64,000 nt of DNA from Bulleidia extructa W1219 (GTDB taxonomy: Bacteria > Bacillota_I > Bacilli_A > Erysipelotrichales > Erysipelotrichaceae), in contig NZ_ADFR01000002.1 in assembly GCF_000177375.1 (NCBI RefSeq), positions 248,001-312,000 on the forward strand, given 5' to 3'. Of the stretch, positions 33,436 to 42,086 are shown piece by piece; position 1 is the first letter of the stretch, and the number at the start of each line of letters is the position of its first letter. Made by a program: the position numbers and the translations under genes. The notes beneath the pieces are model-generated. The model searched no databases. It was not told the origin of the DNA and saw only the letters and a list, made by a program, of their open reading frames with translations.

Positions 33436-34523
33436 GACCTTTCTTCCCCCTTTCCAAATAAAACATACATGATCTCTTCCAAAAAACCATGCGAATAATA
33501 AGCGAAAAACCAAATACCGACAATCATCACCACCCCTGCTAAAGGCAGTTCATCTAAATGTCGATATTGAAAGAAGAATACAATCGGATATTGCCATAAA
33601 TACACTTCATAGCTGCATTTTGCTATCAATTTTAAAACAGGAATATCCAAATATTTCCCAATTCCAACTGTTTTTGCCGTGATAAAACGAATCAGTTCCA
33701 CCGAAACCAAAGAGCTAACCAGCAAGCCAACACGGTACGTCCATTCACTTTGACCATTCATAAAGAAAACCATCAGAGCAAAAAGAAACACCAAAAGAAG
33801 TCCATATAGCCTAGGAGACAATAAGAATTTTTCTTGATAATCACTGTACCATTGCCAACAAGCCAAAGAAACCCCTAAAAACAAGGAGGATGCTCGACTA
33901 ATAAAACCATAATACGCCATCATCACATGACCGGTTTGATAAGTAAATTGAATGGTAATGACACTAATGAAAGCTAGCCCCAGCCAAAAATAATTTGCTT
34001 CTCGTTTCCATTTTGTTTTTTTCAAAAATTGATAAACTCTTAACAACCAAGGCCATATAAAATAGAACTGCATTTCTATCGCAATTGCCCATAAATGAGT
34101 ATATGGAGAAGTATTTACGGATTTTGTAAAATAATCTGCGTTTTGTCCGATCTGGTAGTAGTTATTATAACCAAAAAGAATGGATAAAATTTCTTTTTTA
34201 CGACCATCTAAAATCATGGGATCCATCAACCAATAAATACCAGCACTAAAGAAAATCACCACCATCAAAGCCGGATAAATTCTCTTTAACCGTTTTAGAT
34301 AATAATTTTTAATAGAGAACTTTCTTTCTTCAACCGACTTGAAACTTGTCCATGCGACCAAATAACCGGAAAGAGTAAAAAACAAAGAAACACCTACGAA
34401 ACCACCAGGAAATTGACTTGGGAAAACATGATAAAGAAGGATCAATACCATCGCTAAAGCTCGCAATCCATCCATCCCTAAAATCCTCTTTGGTGTTATT
34501 TTTTTATACCCTTTTTCCTCCAC
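33432..34523 (-). CDS. acyltransferase family 3 membrane protein (OatA N-terminal half)
   Basis: A 363-aa membrane protein with about ten helices of the acyltransferase-3 family: 'LGMDGLRALAMVLILLYHVFP' with the conserved His, 'GFVGVSLFFTLSGYLVAW', and 'THLWAIAIEMQFYFIWP'. It would carry acetyl groups across the membrane. The start is GTG at 34523 with GGGGG five nt upstream. In most Firmicutes this domain is fused to an SGNH domain in one OatA polypeptide of about 600 residues; here the SGNH part is the next, overlapping gene. Confidence 0.92.
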   Translation of the reverse strand: MEEKGYKKITPKRILGMDGLRALAMVLILLYHVFPSQFPGGFVGVSLFFTLSGYLVAWTSFKSVEERKFSIKNYYLKRLKRIYPALMVVIFFSAGIYWLMDPMILDGRKKEILSILFGYNNYYQIGQNADYFTKSVNTSPYTHLWAIAIEMQFYFIWPWLLRVYQFLKKTKWKREANYFWLGLAFISVITIQFTYQTGHVMMAYYGFISRASSLFLGVSLACWQWYSDYQEKFLLSPRLYGLLLVFLFALMVFFMNGQSEWTYRVGLLVSSLVSVELIRFITAKTVGIGKYLDIPVLKLIAKCSYEVYLWQYPIVFFFQYRHLDELPLAGVVMIVGIWFFAYYSHGFLEEIMYVLFGKGEERS

Positions 34524-34643
34524 CAGATCCCCCTAACTTATGTGTACTAATATACCATACTTCAAAACTTCTTTTAGAGTGAAAAAGTTAATTTTTTGAT
34601 AATTCTTTCTATTTTATTTTTATATCTCCATGAAACGCTTAAA

Positions 34644-34671
34644 AAGCCATATTCTTAAAAGAGTATGGCTT
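34644..34671 (-). terminator. terminator of AAA+ gene
   Basis: AAGCCATA / TATGGCTT arms with minus-strand TTTTT. Confidence 0.75.
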
Positions 34672-34694
34672 CTTAACCTATATTACCCAAAATT

Positions 34695-36647
34695 CTATTT
34701 ATCTAACGCAAAATCTTCTAAACAAAGTTGATCCATGGAAGCTGCTTTTTCTTTTAATAGACGAGTGGCTTGATTGACAATCGCTTTTTCCACTAAATTA
34801 CGAGCCAAACGACCATTTCCATTCGTATCCACAGACGCAAAATATTGAACCAATGCTTTTCGAACCGTTTCATCCCAATGATACCCTTGTTTTAAAGCTT
34901 CCAAGACCGCAATCTTTTCTAACTCTTCCGGCGTGTAATCTTTGAAATGAAATTGATTTGGAAAACGGGAAGCCAATCCGGAATTAGCCGTCAAAAATTC
35001 CTTCATTTCCTTCTCATATCCCGCTAAGATCACCACCAAATCTCCCCGATGATCTTCCATACTTTTAACAATCGTATCAATCGCTTCTAATCCAAATGAA
35101 TCCTGTTCTCCACGATATAAAGAATACGCTTCATCAATAAAAAGAACACCACCCCTGGCCTTTTGAATAACCGATTTTGTTAAGGGAGCGGTTTGCCCCA
35201 CATATTTCGCCACCAGATCCGAACGTGTAACCTCGATTAATTGCCCCTCTTGCAATAAACCAATATTCTTGAGATATTGACCCAATAAACGAGCAATCAT
35301 TGTCTTACCGGTACCTGGATTTCCCATAAATAACATGTGCATTGAAATAGGATTCACCGGTAACCCTTGTTCTTCTCTTCTTCTTTGCGCTAAAAATAAG
35401 GCTTGATAAGAACGAATCTTTTCCTTAACTTCTTCTAAACCAATGATGTTTGAAAAGGACTCTTCAATTTGAGAGAGTATTTCTTGTTCATGGATAGGTT
35501 CATAAAAAACAATTTCTGTTTGATCCACTCGAGCCGTTAAGCGCTGATCATGAACTTCTACCATAGCCTTACGCCCCTTCAGGTCCTGTTTTAAAGCCAA
35601 ATCTTCTAGCTTTTGACGGAAAATCAAAAGCCACTGTTTCAGACCTTCCTTTCCTTCATTTTGCTTGTAATGATCCAACATATAGACCTTGCTTTCTTTT
35701 TGAAAGGTCAATTCAAATCCGAAATTCAAGCGTGCCTGTTCTTGAATATCTCTTAGATATTCTTCTAAAACTCGCTGTAATACATCCCTATTTAAAGATT
35801 GATATTCAATACAATCCACCATCTTAGCCTGCGCTTCCGGTTTCCATAAAGAGAGGAATTTCTTTAATGATAAATCCGTTAAAAAGATCAGGTATTTTTT
35901 AGAAACCGCTAAATGATCCACACTTTCTTTAACAAGTCCGGATTGATTTTCAACCAATATCCCTTCTTTTAAAACATAACGTTTATGAAACGGAAGTGAG
36001 CCATTCGTCAAATATTCCTCTATTCGGCGAATATAGTAAGGATCTGCTTCCTCTGCTTTTTCAAAAACCAAAAAAGAACCCCGTCCCTCATTAGCTTGAT
36101 ATAAGTCTTGTAAAAACACTTGCTCATTTGAACTATCTTGATATCTGGATAAATCTACTTTTCTAAAACTATTGGACAAAAAAACAGATTTTTCTTTTAA
36201 GATATCCAATAAAGCAACCAAGGACTCTCTTTTCCCAACACCCTTAGGGCCAGTTAATACCACCACATTTTGAATTCCTTCACGCTTTTGTAAGAAAGGC
36301 CGACGAATCGCTTGAATTAACTGTGCAACAGCCTCTTTTTGTCCCCACACTTTTTCATTCAATTCTTTTTCAATTTGAACAAAATCAATCTCCGCCACTT
36401 CTTTTTGAGCTTCCCGAAAAGAATTTTGCCCATAATCACGATGGATCTCTTTTTCCAATTGCTCTAGATCTACCTGATTTTGATCATAGATTTTTTGATT
36501 TTGCTTGTGGAGAATCTCATTTAATTGATCTAAGGCTTCTTGATTATTCTTTAATGTCTTTTGAACATCATCTCTTTGTTCATAAGCTCTTTTTTTCCCA
36601 AAAACCTCTTTCCAAAGTCTTTCTTTTTCTTCCGTTCTATTTTTCAT
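34695..36647 (-). CDS. AAA+ ATPase, CbxX/CfqX (SpoVK-like) type, two AAA domains
   Basis: A 650-aa protein. A coiled-coil N-terminus (1-75) leads to a ClpB-like but atypical AAA domain with Walker A GPKGVGKRES (about 134) and no clear Walker B. The C-terminal domain is a canonical CbxX/CfqX AAA+ module: 'MLFMGNPGTGKTMIARLLGQ', Walker B 'GGVLFIDEAYSL', sensor 'DHRGDLVVILAGYEKEM' and 'LASRFPNQFHF'. Such ATPases remodel partner complexes; the operon partner is the XpaC-like protein upstream, which overlaps it by 11 nt. Substrate unknown. Confidence 0.88.
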   Translation of the reverse strand: MKNRTEEKERLWKEVFGKKRAYEQRDDVQKTLKNNQEALDQLNEILHKQNQKIYDQNQVDLEQLEKEIHRDYGQNSFREAQKEVAEIDFVQIEKELNEKVWGQKEAVAQLIQAIRRPFLQKREGIQNVVVLTGPKGVGKRESLVALLDILKEKSVFLSNSFRKVDLSRYQDSSNEQVFLQDLYQANEGRGSFLVFEKAEEADPYYIRRIEEYLTNGSLPFHKRYVLKEGILVENQSGLVKESVDHLAVSKKYLIFLTDLSLKKFLSLWKPEAQAKMVDCIEYQSLNRDVLQRVLEEYLRDIQEQARLNFGFELTFQKESKVYMLDHYKQNEGKEGLKQWLLIFRQKLEDLALKQDLKGRKAMVEVHDQRLTARVDQTEIVFYEPIHEQEILSQIEESFSNIIGLEEVKEKIRSYQALFLAQRRREEQGLPVNPISMHMLFMGNPGTGKTMIARLLGQYLKNIGLLQEGQLIEVTRSDLVAKYVGQTAPLTKSVIQKARGGVLFIDEAYSLYRGEQDSFGLEAIDTIVKSMEDHRGDLVVILAGYEKEMKEFLTANSGLASRFPNQFHFKDYTPEELEKIAVLEALKQGYHWDETVRKALVQYFASVDTNGNGRLARNLVEKAIVNQATRLLKEKAASMDQLCLEDFALDK

Positions 36648-37539
36648 GTTTCATAGACTCCATTCTTCCATCATTGGTTAAACCATCTTTCTTTAAAATA
36701 GCCTCCAAAGTAGACATATCTGCATTTAATTCCATGAAATCTTCATCATTCATATTTGAAATCATATTTTCCATCGCTTCATTTACCAAAGAAACCGTTC
36801 TAATAAGCTTGTCTTTAGAACCATCATAATCATCGTTCATTTTAGAAACTTGAACTTTCGCAAACTTCTCTAAGATACTGATGAGATACGGAAGGTAATA
36901 TTCATACAGTTTTCTTAATTTATCTTTGCTTTCCGGAAAACTTTTTTCTAATTCTTCCACCTGAAGTAATAAGGCTCTTGTCTTATACAAAGCTTCTTTC
37001 ACTTCCGGATCTTGAATCGAAGTATTTAAGTCATCAATTCTTTCCACAAAGCGATTTTCCTTTTCTTCGTGTTTCGTCACTTGTACATCAATCACATTAT
37101 CATCTGCTGACACGGTTTTCGCTCTTACCATCATTTCTTGAAGAAGAGCAGCGTATTTTTCCGGTTGATTATTTTTGAAATTTTGAAAATGATCGACATA
37201 GCCATTAGACTCGTAAACATCTAAACTATCCAATCCTTGATATTCTCGATTTTTTAAACGCAGTTCATACCCCTGATCCATTTGAAGTGTTGCTTCATAT
37301 CGAAACCACTTTTTTAAATAATCATTTAATTGAGCGTATTCTTGAATGGAGTATTTTCTCTCACGACGATATTCTTTTTTTCTCGTCACCATTCCAGCCG
37401 TTTTAAAAATACGACCGATAATACCTAAAATCAACCCAATAAAAACAAGGAATAAAATAGGATTAAACAAGGATAGTAAAATTCGAAATAATATACCAAT
37501 CACCAATAGATTTCCAAATAGTTTCAATAGTTTTTCCAT
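36637..37539 (-). CDS. XpaC-like membrane-associated protein
   Basis: A 300-aa protein with a hydrophobic N-terminal hairpin of two helices (about 7-45), a charged linker and a long helical C-terminal region ('VKEALYKTRALLLQVEELEKSFPESKDKLRKLYEYYLPYLISILEKF...'), matching the XpaC family (5-bromo-4-chloroindolyl phosphate hydrolysis protein). XpaC and TelA often co-occur; here the AAA+ gene follows with an 11-nt overlap and TelA lies 4 kb on. Biochemical function is unknown. Confidence 0.8.
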   Translation of the reverse strand: MEKLLKLFGNLLVIGILFRILLSLFNPILFLVFIGLILGIIGRIFKTAGMVTRKKEYRRERKYSIQEYAQLNDYLKKWFRYEATLQMDQGYELRLKNREYQGLDSLDVYESNGYVDHFQNFKNNQPEKYAALLQEMMVRAKTVSADDNVIDVQVTKHEEKENRFVERIDDLNTSIQDPEVKEALYKTRALLLQVEELEKSFPESKDKLRKLYEYYLPYLISILEKFAKVQVSKMNDDYDGSKDKLIRTVSLVNEAMENMISNMNDEDFMELNADMSTLEAILKKDGLTNDGRMESMKHEK

Positions 37540-37587
37540 ACTGATACTTTATCTCATTTTTCCTTTTTTTCATCCTATATGAAAGAA

Positions 37588-37616
37588 AAAACGATTGGAA
37601 CAAGCCGAATCGTTTT
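37588..37616 (-). terminator. terminator of M20 peptidase operon
   Basis: AAAACGATT / AATCGTTTT arms with minus-strand T run. Confidence 0.8.
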
Positions 37617-37678
37617 CCTAAAATTCTTCTATTTTTAAACCTCTTTTGATTCAAAAGACATGATCTTTATCATAGAAA

Positions 37679-38776
37679 CTATTGTATTAAAGCTTTAAAA
37701 AGTGCCACTCCAACCGGAATAATATCTTCCTTAAAGTAGAAATCATCCTGATGCAAAGCAGGGCAATCTCCTGTTCCAATCAAAAAGAAAACAGATGGTG
37801 CCCATTGGCCGTAATAGCCAAAATCTTCACTAGCCCGAATCGGAATTTCTAAAGGCTCTACCTTTAAACGATGCTGATGGATTCTTTTCAAAGCTTCTTC
37901 CAATAATCTAGGATGAGCCACGGTCGCATGAAATCGATCTAATTCTTCTATTTGAATATCAAATCCTTCTAAATTTCTAAAATACGATTGAATGAACTCT
38001 TCCAGTACTGTTAATTCTTCTTGTTTAGCAGAACGAAGCGTCAGTGATATAGAACCATTAGCCGGAGAAATCCCAAAATTTGAACTGCCAATTTCTATTT
38101 GAATAATCGTAGCCATGACTAAAGAAGAAAATGGATGATTCAAAAATGAAAAAGGTTTAAAACCACGATATTGAGCTAGTGGCTCTATCTCTTGTACAAA
38201 CTGAGCGATCGCATAAGCCGGATTCAGTCCTTTTTCCGGTTCACTGGCATGGCTTTGTTTGCCTTTCAGATTAATTCGATAACCGACCGATGCGCACATA
38301 ATGGTTTCCGGATGATAAAAAATCACTTGTTCTTTTAAACTGGGCATATTATGCAAGCCAAACACCTCATCAACCGGATATTTTTCAAAAAGAGGCTGGC
38401 ACATCTTAGCTCCCGTACCATTTTCTTCCGCCGGTTGAAATAAATAAATCACATTATTCTCACTCGGAATATCTTCCAACATCACTGCCAACAAAATAGC
38501 GGTATGCCCATCATGCCCACAGCCATGAAACACTTCTCCTTTAGAATTGACGATGGCATCATGATCAGCTCTTAGAACAATGGTTTTCTTTCCTTTTTGA
38601 TAAGGCTTCATACAATAAAACCAAGTCACATGATCATGAATTTCATACTGCGGGAGATATTTAGTGATAAAATCCTTCAAATACGCTTGTGTTTTTACCT
38701 CTTGATTAGAAACTTCCGGATGAGCATGAAGCCACTTTTTCACTTCTTTTACTTTAGCCAATCGCTCACTATCCAT
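37679..38776 (-). CDS. M20-family amidohydrolase/peptidase
   Basis: A 365-aa M20 metallohydrolase (N-acyl-amino-acid or hippurate hydrolase subfamily). Metal ligands and catalytic residues are seen in 'LRADHDAIVN', 'FHGCGHDGHTAILLA', 'LFQPAEENGTGAKMC', 'GLHNMP' and 'SEDFGYYGQ'. The central dimerisation domain starts near 'KGKQSHASEPEKGLNPA'. It starts 1 nt after the glutaredoxin-like gene's stop, so they are coupled. Confidence 0.93.
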   Translation of the reverse strand: MDSERLAKVKEVKKWLHAHPEVSNQEVKTQAYLKDFITKYLPQYEIHDHVTWFYCMKPYQKGKKTIVLRADHDAIVNSKGEVFHGCGHDGHTAILLAVMLEDIPSENNVIYLFQPAEENGTGAKMCQPLFEKYPVDEVFGLHNMPSLKEQVIFYHPETIMCASVGYRINLKGKQSHASEPEKGLNPAYAIAQFVQEIEPLAQYRGFKPFSFLNHPFSSLVMATIIQIEIGSSNFGISPANGSISLTLRSAKQEELTVLEEFIQSYFRNLEGFDIQIEELDRFHATVAHPRLLEEALKRIHQHRLKVEPLEIPIRASEDFGYYGQWAPSVFFLIGTGDCPALHQDDFYFKEDIIPVGVALFKALIQ

Positions 38777-38777
38777 C

Positions 38778-39092
38778 CTAACAACCCCTATGATCTAAAG
38801 AGCAGGCGTGACCTGTATTTTCCCAAATCACTTCTTTACCCATCTCTTGTAAATAACTTTCCCAATCGGTAAAAACCGATCCGTCTTCTCTCACCAAAGC
38901 CGGTAAACCGATATCATGAATGGCTTTTAAGTGATTAAATACAGCTTCTTGATCTCTTAAAATCAAAAACTCCTTCAAAGTTTTCAACGAAGCGGTGATA
39001 TCTAGAAATTCATACTCCACCCCATATCGATCAAAGTTTTGTTTGCATGCCACACAATCCGGACACATGGTACTTCCATAAATTTTAAACAT
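38778..39092 (-). CDS. glutaredoxin-like thiol protein
   Basis: A 104-aa thioredoxin-fold protein beginning MFKIYGSTMCPDCVACKQNF, with CPDC active-site motif, and a conserved cis-proline 'IGLPALVREDG'. The C-terminus ends with a Cys-containing tail (ACSLDHRGC). The ATG at 39092 is preferred because it has GGAGG upstream and begins the fold. It may reduce a partner in the same operon; the partner is unknown. Confidence 0.85.
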   Translation of the reverse strand: MFKIYGSTMCPDCVACKQNFDRYGVEYEFLDITASLKTLKEFLILRDQEAVFNHLKAIHDIGLPALVREDGSVFTDWESYLQEMGKEVIWENTGHACSLDHRGC

Positions 39093-39130
39093 ACGTTTTC
39101 CTCCAATATAAAAACCTCTATCAGGATGGT

Positions 39131-39937
39131 TTATTTCGTTTGACCAACGCGCCATAAATCACTATACGGTATGAAAACAATTTCATCAGCGTTCTTTTTC
39201 GCTTGGGCTCGTTGTTGGCGAATATCCCCACCATGATGTGCATTCAACAGGTTCTTATTTACCATATATTGTACATAAAGAACTTTTTTCAACAAGAACC
39301 AATGCGTCACATAGAAACAAATTTTCTGTTTCCGATCGTATAAATCTTCCAAAATCAAGGGAGCTTCTAAACGCAATTGATTCGCCGCTAACAAAGCATC
39401 ATTTTTCAAATTACCATATCCTTGAAAAAATTTATGATCTAGTTTTCTTTGTAATAACCCACATTTTTCATCAAACATTGTATGCAATAAATCCACCAAA
39501 TCAATCTCGGAATCATTCCCGATGGCTACAATATCGTTTTTACAAGACGCAAATTCACTTTCCGGTTCACTCAAACAATAGAATAACCCCTTGGCATAAA
39601 GATAACTGTATTGTGGTTCATCACAAATCAATAAAGCTCTTTGCTTAGCCCCTTTTTCCAAGTATAAAAAGAAAGGAATTACCATTGGCTTACCTTCCAA
39701 TTTAAAAATATCCTTGTAACGAATCATTTGATTACTAATGGTTGAAGAGTTTATTGAGGCTTGCAAATCAACACAAATACGAATTTGAGGAAATTCCTTT
39801 AAAATAGACTTTAACACTTCCAAAAAATCATTCGACAAATCATCATTTTGTACATCAAGATATTCTTCCAAGTATCCATTGAAACGACAATCCAAACCAT
39901 TATTTTTCTTCTGTTCGAGTATATCACCAACCGACAT
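39131..39937 (-). CDS. hypothetical soluble protein
   Basis: A 268-aa protein with no signal peptide, no membrane helix and no motif I recognise. It is rich in aromatic and acidic residues and contains several scattered cysteines. Shine-Dalgarno GGAGG is seven nt from the ATG. It is the first gene of an operon with the glutaredoxin-like and M20 genes. Function cannot be stated. Confidence 0.7.
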   Translation of the reverse strand: MSVGDILEQKKNNGLDCRFNGYLEEYLDVQNDDLSNDFLEVLKSILKEFPQIRICVDLQASINSSTISNQMIRYKDIFKLEGKPMVIPFFLYLEKGAKQRALLICDEPQYSYLYAKGLFYCLSEPESEFASCKNDIVAIGNDSEIDLVDLLHTMFDEKCGLLQRKLDHKFFQGYGNLKNDALLAANQLRLEAPLILEDLYDRKQKICFYVTHWFLLKKVLYVQYMVNKNLLNAHHGGDIRQQRAQAKKNADEIVFIPYSDLWRVGQTK

Positions 39938-40068
39938 CCTTCATCCTCCCTAATATATGCGCTTTCCAATATATTTTTAGTATACCCTCACAAATTTTAG
40001 TCAATATGTGATTTCCATTATTTTTTCTTGTATATTTGAATCTTTTCCTCACTTCAATCTATTCAAAA

Positions 40069-40092
40069 AAGCACAACCGTTCGATTGTGCTT
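40069..40092 (-). terminator. terminator of toxin/immunity operon
   Basis: Perfect AAGCACAA / TTGTGCTT stem with 8-nt loop and six T on the minus strand. Confidence 0.9.
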
Positions 40093-40164
40093 AAAGATCC
40101 ATACTATCCATCTGACCTCTTATAGTCTAACTTGTTTCTATAAGATACTTTCCTCTATCTACAA

Positions 40165-40800
40165 CTATAGGCTTTTAGGTTTTTGTAAAACTATTTCCAT
40201 TTCAGGATATCTATTGAAAGAAGCGTAGTTTAATACCTCTTGATCATTTTTAATCTGCTCAATGTAAGCTAAAATCTCTCCTATCCCTGCCTCTTTAAGA
40301 GTCACTTTCCTATGCCTTAACTCCATCACATATCCAGTAGAAGGTGTCTCAGTACCAACGATGGGATATATTTCTACATCCACTTTTTTGATCGGTTGAT
40401 GTTGAATCTTATTGAAAAAGAATTTCAACCGATTTAAGTAATATTTATACTTACCATCAAATAACCTAAGCTCCGTATCCATGATCTCAAAAATGGTTAA
40501 GCCTTTAAAACTATCTTCCTGTAACAACTTGGTACTTAAATATTGATGATACTTAGAATAACAATCCTTACATAACCAATAGTAAAAATCTAATGTCACA
40601 TATCCTTCTTTTTCACATCCATCTCGATTCATGATTTTTTCAAAACACAATGTGCAATGTTCATGATCAAAATCAGGATATTGTCCTAAATGATTCTCCA
40701 AATAAAAGGTTTTGTATTCTATACTACTTGAAATACCCTTCATAGACTCATACCATCCCGTTTTTTCACCCATTATCTTAAGTGTTTGCTCGTCCATCAT
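40165..40800 (-). CDS. putative immunity protein paralogue 3 (CxxC...CxxC)
   Basis: A 211-aa cytoplasmic protein, third of three tandem paralogues. A conserved core at residues 35-105 has 'LGQYPDFDHEHCTLCFEKI', 'DGCEKEGYVTLDFYYWLCKDC', i.e. CxxC, a lone C and CxxC, probably a zinc site. N- and C-termini differ from the other two copies, and its N-terminus is the most divergent (GWYESMKGISSSIEY). Position directly behind a secreted toxin-like gene suggests immunity; no biochemical evidence. The Shine-Dalgarno AAAGGAGA fits either of two tandem ATGs. Confidence 0.75.
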   Translation of the reverse strand: MMDEQTLKIMGEKTGWYESMKGISSSIEYKTFYLENHLGQYPDFDHEHCTLCFEKIMNRDGCEKEGYVTLDFYYWLCKDCYSKYHQYLSTKLLQEDSFKGLTIFEIMDTELRLFDGKYKYYLNRLKFFFNKIQHQPIKKVDVEIYPIVGTETPSTGYVMELRHRKVTLKEAGIGEILAYIEQIKNDQEVLNYASFNRYPEMEIVLQKPKSL

Positions 40801-40809
40801 GATTCTCCT

Positions 40810-41436
40810 TTATGGTTTAGGCTTTCGGAAATTCAGTTTTACCCAAGGATATCTATTGAAAGAAGTATACTTCAATACCTCTTGATCATTTTCAACCTGC
40901 TCAATATAAGCTAAAATATCCGTTATCTCAGCTTCTCTAAGAATTACTTTTTTATATTTCAATTCTATATGATATTTATAGGCCATATAACTGGATATAA
41001 CCGGACATATTTCTACATCTACTTTTTTAATCGGTTGTTTTTTTATCTTATTGAAAAAGAATTCCAATCGCCCTATTTCATATTCATACTTACCATCAAA
41101 TAATGTCAACTCCGTATCCATGATCTCAAAAATCGTTAAGCCTTTAAAACTATCTTCCTGCAACAACTTAGCACTTAAGTATTCATGATACTTAGAGAAA
41201 CAATCCTTACATAACCAATAATAAAAATCTAATGTCACATATCCTTCTTTTTCACATCCATCTCGATTCATGATTTTTTCAAAACACATTTGACAATGGT
41301 CATGATCAAAATCAGGATATTGTCCTAAATGATTCTCTAAATAGAAGGTTTTATACTCTGTATTATCCAACACCATATCCAGAGCCCAACCTAAACCTGT
41401 TTTTTCACCTACTAGTTTAAATGTTTTCTCATCCAT
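40810..41436 (-). CDS. putative immunity protein paralogue 2 (CxxC...CxxC)
   Basis: A 208-aa paralogue, with the same zinc-type core (HCQMCFEKI ... GCEKEGYVTLDFYYWLCKDC) and an N-terminus (MDEKTFKLVGEKTGLGWALD) almost identical to paralogue 1. It begins 11 nt after paralogue 1 ends, so the three genes form one message. The C-terminal 60 residues are more variable than the core, as expected if specificity resides there (inference). Confidence 0.75.
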   Translation of the reverse strand: MDEKTFKLVGEKTGLGWALDMVLDNTEYKTFYLENHLGQYPDFDHDHCQMCFEKIMNRDGCEKEGYVTLDFYYWLCKDCFSKYHEYLSAKLLQEDSFKGLTIFEIMDTELTLFDGKYEYEIGRLEFFFNKIKKQPIKKVDVEICPVISSYMAYKYHIELKYKKVILREAEITDILAYIEQVENDQEVLKYTSFNRYPWVKLNFRKPKP

Positions 41437-41447
41437 AGTGATTCTCT

Positions 41448-42077
41448 CTAATCTATCCGTTTTTGAAAGTGTATCTTAATCCGTGGAGATGTATTGAAAG
41501 AAGCGTAGTTTAGTACTTCTTGATCTTCTTCAATCTGTTCAAGATAAGCCAAGATTTCTGCTATCCCTGCATTTCTAAGGATTACTTTTCTATGCCTTAA
41601 TTCTATCCTATATTCATTAGCCAACTCACTTCTAATGATAGGATATATCTCTAAGTCCACTTTTTTTATCGGTTGATTTTGAATCTTATTGAAAAAGAAT
41701 TCCAGTCGTTCTATTTCATATTCATATTTACCATCAAACAACATCAACTCCGTATCCATCACTTCAAAAATGGTTAATCCTTTAAAACTATCTTCCTGTA
41801 ACAATTTAGCACTTAAATATTGATGATATTTAGAAAAACAATCTTTACATAACCAATAATAGAAATCTAATGTCACATACCCTTCTTTTTCGCAACCATC
41901 TATATTCATGATTTTTTCAAAGCACAATTCACAATGGTCATGATCAAAATTAGGATATTGTCCTAAATTATCCTCTAGATAATAGGTTTTATACTCTATA
42001 TTATCCAACACAATATCCAGACCCCAATCCAAACCTGTTTTTTCACCTACCAGCTTAAATGTCTTCTCATCCATCAT
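41448..42077 (-). CDS. putative immunity protein paralogue 1 (CxxC...CxxC)
   Basis: A 209-aa paralogue, closest to the toxin-like gene, beginning 9 nt after its stop with AAGGAGAATT before two tandem ATGs. Core: HCELCFEKI ... GCEKEGYVTLDFYYWLCKDC. Cytoplasmic, without signal peptide, which suits a protein guarding the producer's cytoplasm. Proteins with this CxxC-CxxC pattern occur near polymorphic toxins in other genomes as far as I recall; the family name is not known to me. Confidence 0.78.
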   Translation of the reverse strand: MMDEKTFKLVGEKTGLDWGLDIVLDNIEYKTYYLEDNLGQYPNFDHDHCELCFEKIMNIDGCEKEGYVTLDFYYWLCKDCFSKYHQYLSAKLLQEDSFKGLTIFEVMDTELMLFDGKYEYEIERLEFFFNKIQNQPIKKVDLEIYPIIRSELANEYRIELRHRKVILRNAGIAEILAYLEQIEEDQEVLNYASFNTSPRIKIHFQKRID

Positions 42078-42086
42078 AATTCTCCT

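Noticed and set aside
33432-34523. Frameshift explanation for the split OatA
   Set aside because: The downstream SGNH gene has its own start, membrane helix and coiled coil, and the overlap is a clean ATGA, so it is a genuine two-gene arrangement.
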